NCBI RefSeq assembly: GCF_900177665.1
Contig: NZ_FXAW01000002.1
Coordinates: 186,001-250,000, forward strand
Direction of reading: 5' to 3'
Length of the DNA: 64,000 nt
Origin: Marivirga sericea
GTDB lineage: Bacteria > Bacteroidota > Bacteroidia > Cytophagales > Cyclobacteriaceae
This document shows positions 36,652 to 44,880 of this stretch, in pieces (position 1 is the first letter of the stretch; the number at the start of each line of letters is the position of its first letter). The notes under the pieces were generated by a model that was given only the letters and a program-made list of their open reading frames with translations, made no database searches and was not told the origin of the DNA. A program made the position numbers and the translations under genes.

Positions 36652-37503
36652 TTAATTGATGTCATTTACATAAAGGTTATCTATTAGTCTAACATTGCCT
36701 ATAAACCCTGCAATGCAGAGAACGGTATCTGTGGCCAAGTAGTTCTCTGTTTTGGGAAGTAAATCTTTATCACTTACGATTTCAAAATACTCTAAATTTG
36801 CTATATGATCTTCAAAAAGGGATTTTACTTTTTCTTTTGCTTTATTAGCCGAATGATACTCCTTTATAATTGATTTGGCTTCAAGCAATGCATTATAGAA
36901 TATTTTAGCCTCTTCTCTTTCTGTTTTGCTCAAGCGCTCATTTCTTGAGGACATGGCTAAACCATGTGTTTCTCTTTTGATAGGGACAGTTACTATTTCC
37001 AGATTAAAAAATAATTCCTCAACAAGTTTCTTAATGATGGTCAATTGTTGTAAATCTTTTTGCCCAAAAAAAGCAAAATCTGGAAGTACAATGTTAAAAA
37101 GCTTAGAAACTATTAATGCAACTCCACTGAAATGCCCTGGTCGAAACTGTCCCTCCATCACATTATCCAAATCTCCGAATTCAAAAGTGATGGTGTTTCT
37201 TCCTGCATACATTACTTCATCTGATGGTAAGAAAAGTATATTACAGCCGTTTTTTTCTAATAAGTCTTTATCAGCTTCAATATTCCTGGGATACTTTTTA
37301 AGGTCATCTGGGTTATTAAATTGGGTAGGATTTACATATATACTACAAACAATGATATCGACTTTTTCTTTAGCTGTAGCTACTAAGCTCAAATGCCCTT
37401 GGTGCAGCGCACCCATTGTGGGAACAAAACCTATTTTTTTACCCTCTGACTTGAATTCCGAGATAAGATCTTGTATTTCAGCTATTGAGCCTGTAGATAT
37501 CAT
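36652..37503 (-). CDS. panC: Pantothenate synthetase PanC
   Basis: 283 residues. HIGH-like motif GALHQGHLSLV, then the PTQFNNPDDLKKYPRN loop, FFGQKDLQQL and the MSSRNERLS motif, all of pantoate-beta-alanine ligase. Joins pantoate and beta-alanine with ATP, in the cytosol, next to panD. A TAnnTTTG box lies 30 nt upstream on the same strand. Confidence 0.96.
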   Translation of the reverse strand: MISTGSIAEIQDLISEFKSEGKKIGFVPTMGALHQGHLSLVATAKEKVDIIVCSIYVNPTQFNNPDDLKKYPRNIEADKDLLEKNGCNILFLPSDEVMYAGRNTITFEFGDLDNVMEGQFRPGHFSGVALIVSKLFNIVLPDFAFFGQKDLQQLTIIKKLVEELFFNLEIVTVPIKRETHGLAMSSRNERLSKTEREEAKIFYNALLEAKSIIKEYHSANKAKEKVKSLFEDHIANLEYFEIVSDKDLLPKTENYLATDTVLCIAGFIGNVRLIDNLYVNDIN

Positions 37504-37533
37504 AAAAAAGCGCTAAATTATAAAGTTTCGGAA

Positions 37534-37541
37534 CAAATCTA
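37534..37541 (-). promoter_or_regulatory. Bacteroidota -7 promoter box for panC
   Basis: TAGATTTG on the minus strand fits TAnnTTTG, 30 nt ahead of the panC ATG. No clean -33 element at proper spacing. Confidence 0.45.
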
Positions 37542-37583
37542 GCTGTTTAATCAAAAAAATAATGGAAAGTGAGTATTTTTTTG

Positions 37584-37591
37584 TATTTTTG
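37584..37591 (+). promoter_or_regulatory. Bacteroidota -7 promoter box for the GT5-domain gene
   Basis: TATTTTTG fits TAnnTTTG, 36 nt ahead of the ATG at 37628. Upstream element not evident, so moderate support. Confidence 0.4.
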
Positions 37592-37627
37592 TGCTTCGTT
37601 TATGAATTAATCAAATCCAATAAGCAT

Positions 37628-38440
37628 ATGTCAAAGCTTCGAATTCTTTACGTAGCCAATGAAATCAATCCATTTTTAAAAACATCAGAAGTAGCAGAAT
37701 TTGTACGAAAACTCCCTCAAGCCATGCAGGAAAGAGGTATGGAGATTCGTATTCTAGTGCCTCGCTTCGGACTAATTAACGAGCGGAAGAACAGATTACA
37801 TGAGGTGGTACGCCTTTCAGGTATAAACATCTCAGTAGGAGAGGAAGAGAAACCTTTAATCATAAAGGTGGCATCTATTCCAAACGCAAAACTTCAGGTG
37901 TATTTTATTGACAATGAAGATTATTTCCAGCGTAAATTTGTATTCCATGACAAAGAGAATAATTTTTACCCTGACAATGACGAAAGAGCAATATTTTTCT
38001 GCAAGGGAGCGTTGGAAACAGTTAAGAAACTAGGTTGGGCGCCTGATGTAGTGCATTGTAATGACTGGATGACCAGCTTGATTCCAATGTATTTAAAGAC
38101 CACTTACAAAAATGACCCAATATTTAAAGATGCAAAATCTGTATTTACTGTGTATAATACAGAATTCTCTCATAAATTTGGGACTGATTTGGTGGATAAA
38201 GTAAAAATGCTCGATATAGAAGACAGCATGTTGTCCAATCTAGAATCAGCCGATTATGAAGGGTTCATAAAAATCGGTGCAGAATATGCAGATGCAGTTA
38301 TTAAAGCAGGTGATGAGTTTAAAGAAAACCTTGATGAATTATTTTCAACATTCGACAAAGAAAAGAAAGTTGACACCATTGAAAAAGGAGAGGATTTTGA
38401 AGAATCCTATTTTAACCTTTATACAGAATTGGCAGGTTAA
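37628..38440 (+). CDS. Glycogen/starch synthase N-terminal (GT5) domain protein
   Basis: 270 residues from ATG 37628 (MSKLRILYVANEINPFLK). It covers only the N-terminal Rossmann half of glycogen synthase: EINPFLKTSEVAEFVRKLP replaces the usual KTGGL ADP-glucose loop, and HCNDWMTSLIPMYLKT is the HxNDW block. The C-terminal GT-B half is missing, so ADP-glucose transfer is unlikely; no frameshift was seen, the gene simply ends. This short form sits beside panC and the DUF4270 gene. Role unknown. Confidence 0.8.
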   Translation: MSKLRILYVANEINPFLKTSEVAEFVRKLPQAMQERGMEIRILVPRFGLINERKNRLHEVVRLSGINISVGEEEKPLIIKVASIPNAKLQVYFIDNEDYFQRKFVFHDKENNFYPDNDERAIFFCKGALETVKKLGWAPDVVHCNDWMTSLIPMYLKTTYKNDPIFKDAKSVFTVYNTEFSHKFGTDLVDKVKMLDIEDSMLSNLESADYEGFIKIGAEYADAVIKAGDEFKENLDELFSTFDKEKKVDTIEKGEDFEESYFNLYTELAG

Positions 38441-38453
38441 TAACGCTGCCTCA

Positions 38454-39830
38454 ATGATTACAGGGCCAGCTATCCTGCTGGCCTTTTTTTTCGCCTCATG
38501 TGAAGAGTCAATAGAAATAGAAGGTGATTTGGTGCCGGGGGGAAACAATACTGAGATCCGGTATTTGGAAATCCCGCTAGATATGAATCATACTGCCTAT
38601 GATTCGCTGCTAATTAGTACCAATGTAGCACAAGGAGCTAGTGGGCAAATTTTTGTTGGGCATCAGAATAGTTCTGAAATAGGAGAAGTTTCAGCAGAAG
38701 CATATTTTGGAGCACTATTAAATACTGACTTTGTTAGAGACAGTCTTCCACAAAACGCAACAGTGGTCCAGACTAGATTGAAATTAGGTTTGAATTATTA
38801 TCACGGTGATGGTTTTGACAAACCTCAGAATTTCATAGTCAGCCAATTGGATGATACCTTAGCTATCAGCGGAAGGCTATATACCATATATGATGAGATT
38901 GCTGCAGGGAACCGGATTTCATTGGATGAGGAGATTTCTGTAAATCCAACAGATACAATACCTGATTACGTGCAATTAAGCAATATTTTTGGAAGAAACT
39001 TATTAAATCTGGTCAAGAATGAGGATCTCAGCCCTGTAGAAATCTATAACACCTTAAGAGGTTTTAAGATTGAAACCGAAGCAGAAAACAATAATTTACA
39101 GGCCATTAGTTTGGCTAGTGGTGAATCGTTTATTGAAATAATCTATGAATCACCTCTGCTTGATTCATTGAAGAGTGTAACCTTTAATATTTCAGGGTCA
39201 AGTTTCACAAATGTGGACTACACACCAAGTGCATTAGTACCGTCAGATTATTCAGGTAAGAAATCATTTGATTTGTCTGATCCATCAAAGGCTTATTATA
39301 ATGGCCTGATAGGAATATCACCACGAATTGACCTGCAAAATTATTTGAACTTTATTGATACAGTGCAATTTCTACAGATCAATAAAGCGGAATTAGTGAT
39401 CGGTAGTGAAGCTTTTGCTGTAACTGAAAATGCAAGTACTCAACTAAGACCTGCAAATAGTATAATTCCTTACATTCTAACAGATGATGGAAATGTAGCA
39501 AAGCAGGGGGAAGATTTTTGGGCACTTCAAGCAAACTTTAATCCGAATGGTGCACCAGCAAATCCCACTCAAGCTACTTCTCCTATCAGTTTAGCATATG
39601 ATAATAATAAAAAGGAAATCAAGGGAGATATCAGCTTTTTCTTGCAAGAGATTTATAATAACCCTGATCTCTGGGAAGAGGAGTATGATTTTATGTTCAC
39701 AGGCCAGTTCATTAGAAGAAATGAAACTCCTTTTAATGAAATTCCGAAAATTAACATTGGAAATTTTGATAACTTCTTAGTTGATAAAGAAAATATTAAG
39801 TTAAAGATTTATTACACTACTTTTAAATAA
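38454..39830 (+). CDS. DUF4270 lipoprotein
   Basis: 458 residues starting at ATG 38454 (MITGPAILLAFFFASCEES), which places a lipobox FFASC at the N-terminus; the 59 codons upstream in frame overlap the preceding gene and lack signal character. The body (beta-rich, DNFLVDKENIKLKIYYT end) fits DUF4270, a Bacteroidota outer-membrane lipoprotein family of unknown function. It starts 13 nt after the GT5-domain gene and is 8 nt ahead of glmS, so one operon. Confidence 0.85.
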   Translation: MITGPAILLAFFFASCEESIEIEGDLVPGGNNTEIRYLEIPLDMNHTAYDSLLISTNVAQGASGQIFVGHQNSSEIGEVSAEAYFGALLNTDFVRDSLPQNATVVQTRLKLGLNYYHGDGFDKPQNFIVSQLDDTLAISGRLYTIYDEIAAGNRISLDEEISVNPTDTIPDYVQLSNIFGRNLLNLVKNEDLSPVEIYNTLRGFKIETEAENNNLQAISLASGESFIEIIYESPLLDSLKSVTFNISGSSFTNVDYTPSALVPSDYSGKKSFDLSDPSKAYYNGLIGISPRIDLQNYLNFIDTVQFLQINKAELVIGSEAFAVTENASTQLRPANSIIPYILTDDGNVAKQGEDFWALQANFNPNGAPANPTQATSPISLAYDNNKKEIKGDISFFLQEIYNNPDLWEEEYDFMFTGQFIRRNETPFNEIPKINIGNFDNFLVDKENIKLKIYYTTFK

Positions 39831-39838
39831 TTTACAAT

Positions 39839-41674
39839 ATGTGTGGAATTGTAGCATATGTAGGTCATCAGAATGCATCTGAGATTATCATAAAAGGATT
39901 AAAAAGATTAGAATATAGAGGCTACGACAGTGCTGGAATTGCATTAATGAACGATGGCCTTAAGGTTTATAAAAAACAAGGAAAAGTATCTGAATTAGAA
40001 GGTTTTTTAAAGGACAAAGATACCAAGAGCACAATTGGTATGGGGCATACTCGATGGGCTACTCACGGTGCACCCAATGATGAAAATGCACATCCTCATT
40101 ACTCTCAAAGCGGTGATTTGGCTATCATTCATAATGGGATAATTGAAAATTATTCCTCTCTTAAAACAGATCTAGAGAATAAGGGCTATAAATTTAAGAG
40201 TGAGACTGATTCTGAAGTTTTCATTAACTTTATTGAGGATATTTATAAGAATAATGAGGGCACATTGGAGGAGGCTGTTCGTTTGGCCTTGACCAAAGTA
40301 GTTGGAGCTTATGCTATTGTGATCATGTCCACCAATCATCCTAATCAATTAATTGCTGCCAGAAAGGGGAGCCCGTTGGTAATTGGAGTTGGAAAAGATG
40401 AATTTTTCTTAGCCTCAGACGCTACGCCTATTGTTGAATATACAAATGAAGTGATCTATGTAAATGATTATGAAATTGCCCTGATTAAGGATAATAAAAT
40501 AAGTATTCGCGACACCAAAGATGTGAAAATGACTCCATATATACAGAAAGTAGATATGGAATTAGAGGCTATAGAGAAAGGAGGTTTCGAACATTTTATG
40601 CTAAAAGAGATCTTTGAGCAGCCAAAATCGATTAGGGACTGTTTCAGAGGTAGATTAATTGCAAATGAGTCTAAATTAGTGCTTGGTGGCATCAGAGATT
40701 ATTCTAATGCACTTATTAATGCAGAAAGAATAGTAATTGTAGCATGTGGTACTTCATGGCATGCAGGTTTAGTTGCTGAGTATATTTTTGAAGAATTTTG
40801 TCGAATTCCTGTTGAGGTAGAATATGCTTCTGAATTTCGATATAGAAATCCAGTGATTCGAGAGGGGGATATTGTATTTGCTATTTCTCAATCTGGAGAA
40901 ACTGCCGATACTTTGGCCGCCATGGAACTGGCGAAATCGAAGGGAGCTATTGTGTTAGGGGTCTGTAATGTTGTAGGGTCTTCTATATCCAGAGTGTCTC
41001 ATGAAGGTGTTTATACCCATGCGGGGCCTGAAATAGGTGTGGCCAGTACTAAGGCATTTACGGCTCAGTTAACTGTGCTGACTATGATCGCCTTAAAAAC
41101 TGCTTTATTAAAAGGAACTATTGCAGAACAGCGTTATAGAGAAATATTGGTTGATTTGGAGAATATACCTGCAAAAGTGGAAAGAGCTCTAAAAACTGAT
41201 GATCAGGTCAAGAAAATTGCAGGTATTTATAAAGACGCTCGTAATTTCTTGTATTTGGGTCGAGGCTATAACTTCCCTGTCGCTCTGGAAGGAGCTTTAA
41301 AATTGAAAGAGATATCATATATTCATGCGGAAGGCTATCCAGCTGCAGAAATGAAGCATGGGCCTATTGCATTGATCGATGAGGAGATGCCTGTAGTTGT
41401 GATTGCGACTAGGGACAGTTCTTATGATAAGATTGTTTCCAATATTCAGGAAGTAAAAGCCAGAAAAGGTAAGGTGATAGCAATTGTGTCAGAAGGAGAT
41501 TCCCTAATCCCGGGCATGGTTGATCACACGATTGAAGTACCAGGTACGCACGAAGTATTAATGCCGATGGTGTCAACTATTCCATTGCAGTTATTGTCCT
41601 ATCATATTGCAGTTATGAGAGGTTGCAATGTAGATCAGCCAAGGAATTTGGCTAAGTCGGTGACGGTCGAATAG
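39839..41674 (+). CDS. glmS: Glutamine-fructose-6-phosphate aminotransferase GlmS
   Basis: 611 residues. The N-terminal nucleophile is Cys2 (MCGIVAYVGHQ); glutaminase blocks GYDSAGIALMND and HTRWATHG follow. The two SIS domains are seen at VVACGTSWHAG and ISQSGETADTLAAM, and the end is PRNLAKSVTVE. Makes glucosamine-6-P for peptidoglycan and LPS. The conserved 3' end is the Tn7 TnsD target, and a Tn7-like element has inserted just beyond the stop. Confidence 0.98.
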   Translation: MCGIVAYVGHQNASEIIIKGLKRLEYRGYDSAGIALMNDGLKVYKKQGKVSELEGFLKDKDTKSTIGMGHTRWATHGAPNDENAHPHYSQSGDLAIIHNGIIENYSSLKTDLENKGYKFKSETDSEVFINFIEDIYKNNEGTLEEAVRLALTKVVGAYAIVIMSTNHPNQLIAARKGSPLVIGVGKDEFFLASDATPIVEYTNEVIYVNDYEIALIKDNKISIRDTKDVKMTPYIQKVDMELEAIEKGGFEHFMLKEIFEQPKSIRDCFRGRLIANESKLVLGGIRDYSNALINAERIVIVACGTSWHAGLVAEYIFEEFCRIPVEVEYASEFRYRNPVIREGDIVFAISQSGETADTLAAMELAKSKGAIVLGVCNVVGSSISRVSHEGVYTHAGPEIGVASTKAFTAQLTVLTMIALKTALLKGTIAEQRYREILVDLENIPAKVERALKTDDQVKKIAGIYKDARNFLYLGRGYNFPVALEGALKLKEISYIHAEGYPAAEMKHGPIALIDEEMPVVVIATRDSSYDKIVSNIQEVKARKGKVIAIVSEGDSLIPGMVDHTIEVPGTHEVLMPMVSTIPLQLLSYHIAVMRGCNVDQPRNLAKSVTVE

Positions 41675-41700
41675 CATATAAAATGCTAAATAAGAATAGG
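41639..41700 (+). other. attTn7 target site with predicted 5-bp duplication
   Basis: The last 36 nt of glmS (41639-41674, coding PRNLAKSVTVE) are the TnsD-binding segment in Tn7. The predicted transposon end lies 26 nt past the stop; the 5 nt directly before it (ATAGG, 41696-41700) would be the target duplication. E. coli insertions lie about 25 nt past glmS. The second copy cannot be checked here because the other end is outside the window. Confidence 0.75.
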
Positions 41701-41708
41701 TGGGGTTC

Positions 41709-41916
41709 GATATTAAAGTTTGAACAAGTTTAATAAACTTTGAACATTTTTGTTAAAGTTTGAACAATGATTTTAGATAAAAGAGGCCTTAAATGGCCTT
41801 TTTTTATGTCCTCTTTAAATGGATGAGTTTTTTGAATCAAAAGTTTGAAATCAGCATCTTTTCAAGATACTTTTTGTTTAAAATAGTTTGATATTTTGTT
41901 TAATATAGTTTGAACA
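41709..41916. repeat. TnsB-binding-site-like repeat array at transposon end
   Basis: Repeats of AAAGTTTGAACA type: TTAAAGTTTGAACA at 41713-41726 and 41753-41766, AAACTTTGAACA at 41735-41746 (core spacing exactly 20 nt each), then CAAAAGTTTGAA near 41838, ATAGTTTGATA near 41884 and ATATAGTTTGAACA at 41903-41916. The core recalls the AATAGTTGGGAACT segment of Tn7 ends. Several overlapping sites near the tns-proximal end are the Tn7 pattern. Confidence 0.8.
41784..41805 (+). terminator. Terminator inside the transposon end
   Basis: AGGCC (41784-41788), loop TTAAAT, GGCCT (41795-41799) and a T-run to 41805. It sits between TnsB-type repeats 3 and 4, where it would stop glmS transcription before tnsA. 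Confidence 0.7.
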
Positions 41917-41954
41917 TCAGTACAAAATGTTAACTTTAAAAAAAAATTATCAAA

Positions 41955-42815
41955 ATGGGAGCTCCTAAAAAATATAAAACTAAAATTAAAGACGGACAAG
42001 GTGTTGGTGAAGGTATTGATTATAAGCCGTGGTATGAAGCCACAGAATATGTTCCAAAAACTGGCATCTACACTTCTCCAGGAGAGCGAAATAAGAAACT
42101 AGGAAACAATACTAGAAAAAAGGGGATAACTATACCTCGAATTCACCATCTACTTTCCAGTTATGAAATCTTCCTATTTACAGTTTTTGATTTAAACCCT
42201 AATATTATTGACATAAGGGAACAATTTCCTTTATTGAAATTAGACGAAGTGAGTGATATTTTTAAGTATTTTAATATAAAGCAAATACAGTCAGACGAAC
42301 CACATGTATTAACCACGGATTTTTTAATTAGGTTAAAGGACAAGTCGGAACTTGCAGTGACTTTTAAGCCTACTGAATTCCTTAGTAAAAGGCAAATGCA
42401 ATTATTTCAAGTAGAAAAAGAATACTGGCAAAGAAATGGTGTTGAATGGAAATTGTGCACTGAAAAGGAATTACCTCAATCAAAAACGTATTTAAAAAAT
42501 ATTAATGAACTACATAATAACTTGAAGACCTTTAAAGATGAATCCATTTCATTCTATACTGTTAATGCCATTTATTCATTTGTAAACGAATGTTCAAATA
42601 ACTTAAAAAATCATTCCTTATTAGAAGTGGCGCAAATAATTGATGAAGATTTATCCATCGATACAGGTACATCAATTACGGTTTTTAAAGTCTTGATTGC
42701 GAAAGGAATTTTTCAATTAGATTTAAACCAAAATTTCTTTTCAGAAAATATTCACATCAGTCAAATCAAAATCTTAAAAAATGGAGCTCTTAGTAAATCA
42801 GATATTGCAGCATAA
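41955..42815 (+). CDS. tnsA: Tn7-type transposition endonuclease TnsA
   Basis: 286 residues (Tn7 TnsA 273). The restriction-endonuclease-fold catalytic set is readable: E71 (LSSYEIFLF), D122 (LTTDFLIR) and K138 (VTFKPTEF). The E71-D122 distance of 51 equals that of Tn7 TnsA (E63-D114). It cuts the 5' ends of the element so that transposition is cut-and-paste, together with TnsB. C-terminal helical TnsC-interaction domain follows. First gene of the tns operon, with a 35-nt overlap with tnsB. Confidence 0.93.
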   Translation: MGAPKKYKTKIKDGQGVGEGIDYKPWYEATEYVPKTGIYTSPGERNKKLGNNTRKKGITIPRIHHLLSSYEIFLFTVFDLNPNIIDIREQFPLLKLDEVSDIFKYFNIKQIQSDEPHVLTTDFLIRLKDKSELAVTFKPTEFLSKRQMQLFQVEKEYWQRNGVEWKLCTEKELPQSKTYLKNINELHNNLKTFKDESISFYTVNAIYSFVNECSNNLKNHSLLEVAQIIDEDLSIDTGTSITVFKVLIAKGIFQLDLNQNFFSENIHISQIKILKNGALSKSDIAA

Positions 42816-44880
42816 TTCCAATTTCTATAGAGTTCTATACTTAAATGTCAAATTAGATATTTGCGTACTAATCAATTTAAGTGAAGAACAAAATCAACTG
42901 GAACATCTGGATATAGATTCGCTTACAAAACACAATTATATAGATCCAACTAACCCACCCTCAAATTTTAATACAACCATCCTAAATGAAGTAATTTTAG
43001 AATTAAAAGATAAAACCTTGGAAAGGTGGGAAAAATCATGGGAGCAAATAAAAGATCTTGTCATAGATGAACCTAATATTTTTGAAATTTCCTATTTGAA
43101 TAAAAAGTGCAAAGAGGTTTCAGAGAAGTATGATGTTTCTAGGCATACTGTTAAGAGAAACATTTTCAATTATTGGAGAAATGGCAAGACGAAGTATGCA
43201 ATTTTACCGAAGTACTACCTTTCTGGTGGAAAAGGAAAAGAGAGACAATTAGAACAAAATAACGCATTTACAATAACAGATAAGATAAAGGAGGAAATTC
43301 AAGCTGCCTATAAAGCAAATCGACCAGAAGGTAAAGATGGTACCTTGAGAGGAGCTTATATAAACTACATTAGATTAAAATATAAAAAAGAGTTTGATAA
43401 TAAGGAGACTAAAAAATACCCAAGTTTAACTCAGTTCTATTATTGGGGTACCAAAAATTTATCAAGCAGTGATAAATTGGCAATAAAAAAAGGGGTTTTA
43501 TCAAGGGATAAAGACCATAGATTGGTACCTGGATCTTCTTATAACAGCGTTTTCGGACCTGGTATTTTTCAGATAGACTCCACCCCCTCTGACGTGGAAA
43601 TTATATCCGAAATTGACTTAAGTGAACCAATTGGATGCCCTACAGTATATTTCGTTGCAGATATATTTAGTGGATTATGTACTGGAATTTATGTCACTTT
43701 AGAAAATCCATCTTACCACGAGGCTAGCACTGCTTTGTATTATAGTTTTAAAGGATTTTCAATGTTTGCTAATGATATGCTACTCGGTACTTTAAACAAG
43801 TTTAATGTTGATGCAACTAGTGCGTTTTATCCTAGTACTTTTCTTCCACATCAAATTGTTACAGATAATGGAAAAGAATTAGTTAGCCGTAATTCTAATA
43901 ATATTATAACTGATTTGGGTATTGATATTGAGAACAAAGAAGCTTACCGAGCCGATTTAAAAGGTTTAGTTGAAAATTTTTTTAAAATCTATCACAAAGA
44001 TCTAAAATGTTTCCCAAAAGAAATAGGACATAAAAATATGGCCGAGGGTAGAAGAGGTATTAAAAAGGCAAGAAAAAATGCCACTTACACTTTAAAGCAA
44101 TATACTGCAATGATTGCAGTAGCAATGGCTAATTACAATCATAAGTGTTCATTGAAAAAATATCCGTTAGCTCCTGAAATGATAAAGGATGGGCTAGTAG
44201 ATCCATCGCCAATTGAAGTTTGGAATTGGGGAATGAAAAATAGAACAGGATTACTTAGGTCAAGTGAGATTTCAAATCTCAAAGAGTTAATGCTACCAAG
44301 AGCTGTAGGGAAACTAAATAAGCATGATCTTGAGTTTGAAAAAATCAAGTATGAAACGCCTCTTCATAAAGATTTGCGAAATATACAGCAACAAACAGGA
44401 GAAGTCAAATTAAAATATGATATTTCATATAATCCGAATAATATGAATACCATTAATCTTTTCTTCAATAATGAAATTATAAAATGTAGCATTAATGAAC
44501 AGAAAAACCCGGGACTAATTAATAAAAGTTTAAAAGAAATAAGGGCCTTTAACAAAGTTCGAAAGAATGTAAAAAAAGAAAAAGAGCATGATAGAGATTC
44601 TGGAACTATGGATATTTTAGATATGGCCGATTCATTTAAAAAAGAAAATGATAAGAAAAGAAAATCTAAAGGACAAAAAAGTACTAATAAGGCCAAGGTG
44701 AGCTACAACAGGGAAAGAGAAAAAGAATACGAAAGACAACAAAAAGAATTTAAATCCACAGAAGAGCCTAATTCAGATACAAAAATCATTGATATCAATA
44801 CATCAAAAGAGAACAAAAGAATAGAAGGTGATATAGGTGATATCTTAGATGATATCTATAAAAATATGGACAATGAATAA
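42781..44880 (+). CDS. tnsB: Tn7-type transposase TnsB (DDE)
   Basis: 699 residues (Tn7 TnsB 702). DDE triad: D266 (GIFQIDSTPSD), D362 (QIVTDNGKEL), E398 (DLKGLVENFF), close to Tn7's D273/D361/E396. An N-terminal HTH region (KCKEVSEKYDVSRHTVKRN) would bind the end repeats, and a long charged C-terminus (about 600-699, Lys/Glu-rich) should contact TnsC. It breaks and joins the 3' ends. Confidence 0.95.
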   Translation: MELLVNQILQHNSNFYRVLYLNVKLDICVLINLSEEQNQLEHLDIDSLTKHNYIDPTNPPSNFNTTILNEVILELKDKTLERWEKSWEQIKDLVIDEPNIFEISYLNKKCKEVSEKYDVSRHTVKRNIFNYWRNGKTKYAILPKYYLSGGKGKERQLEQNNAFTITDKIKEEIQAAYKANRPEGKDGTLRGAYINYIRLKYKKEFDNKETKKYPSLTQFYYWGTKNLSSSDKLAIKKGVLSRDKDHRLVPGSSYNSVFGPGIFQIDSTPSDVEIISEIDLSEPIGCPTVYFVADIFSGLCTGIYVTLENPSYHEASTALYYSFKGFSMFANDMLLGTLNKFNVDATSAFYPSTFLPHQIVTDNGKELVSRNSNNIITDLGIDIENKEAYRADLKGLVENFFKIYHKDLKCFPKEIGHKNMAEGRRGIKKARKNATYTLKQYTAMIAVAMANYNHKCSLKKYPLAPEMIKDGLVDPSPIEVWNWGMKNRTGLLRSSEISNLKELMLPRAVGKLNKHDLEFEKIKYETPLHKDLRNIQQQTGEVKLKYDISYNPNNMNTINLFFNNEIIKCSINEQKNPGLINKSLKEIRAFNKVRKNVKKEKEHDRDSGTMDILDMADSFKKENDKKRKSKGQKSTNKAKVSYNREREKEYERQQKEFKSTEEPNSDTKIIDINTSKENKRIEGDIGDILDDIYKNMDNE

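Noticed and set aside
38277-38453. Long N-terminal extension of the DUF4270 gene
   Set aside because: It overlaps the GT5-domain gene in another frame and has no signal peptide; ATG 38454 starts a clean lipoprotein signal.
41673-41687. AGCAT/ATGCT hairpin as glmS terminator
   Set aside because: Stem of only 5 AT-rich pairs and no T-run.
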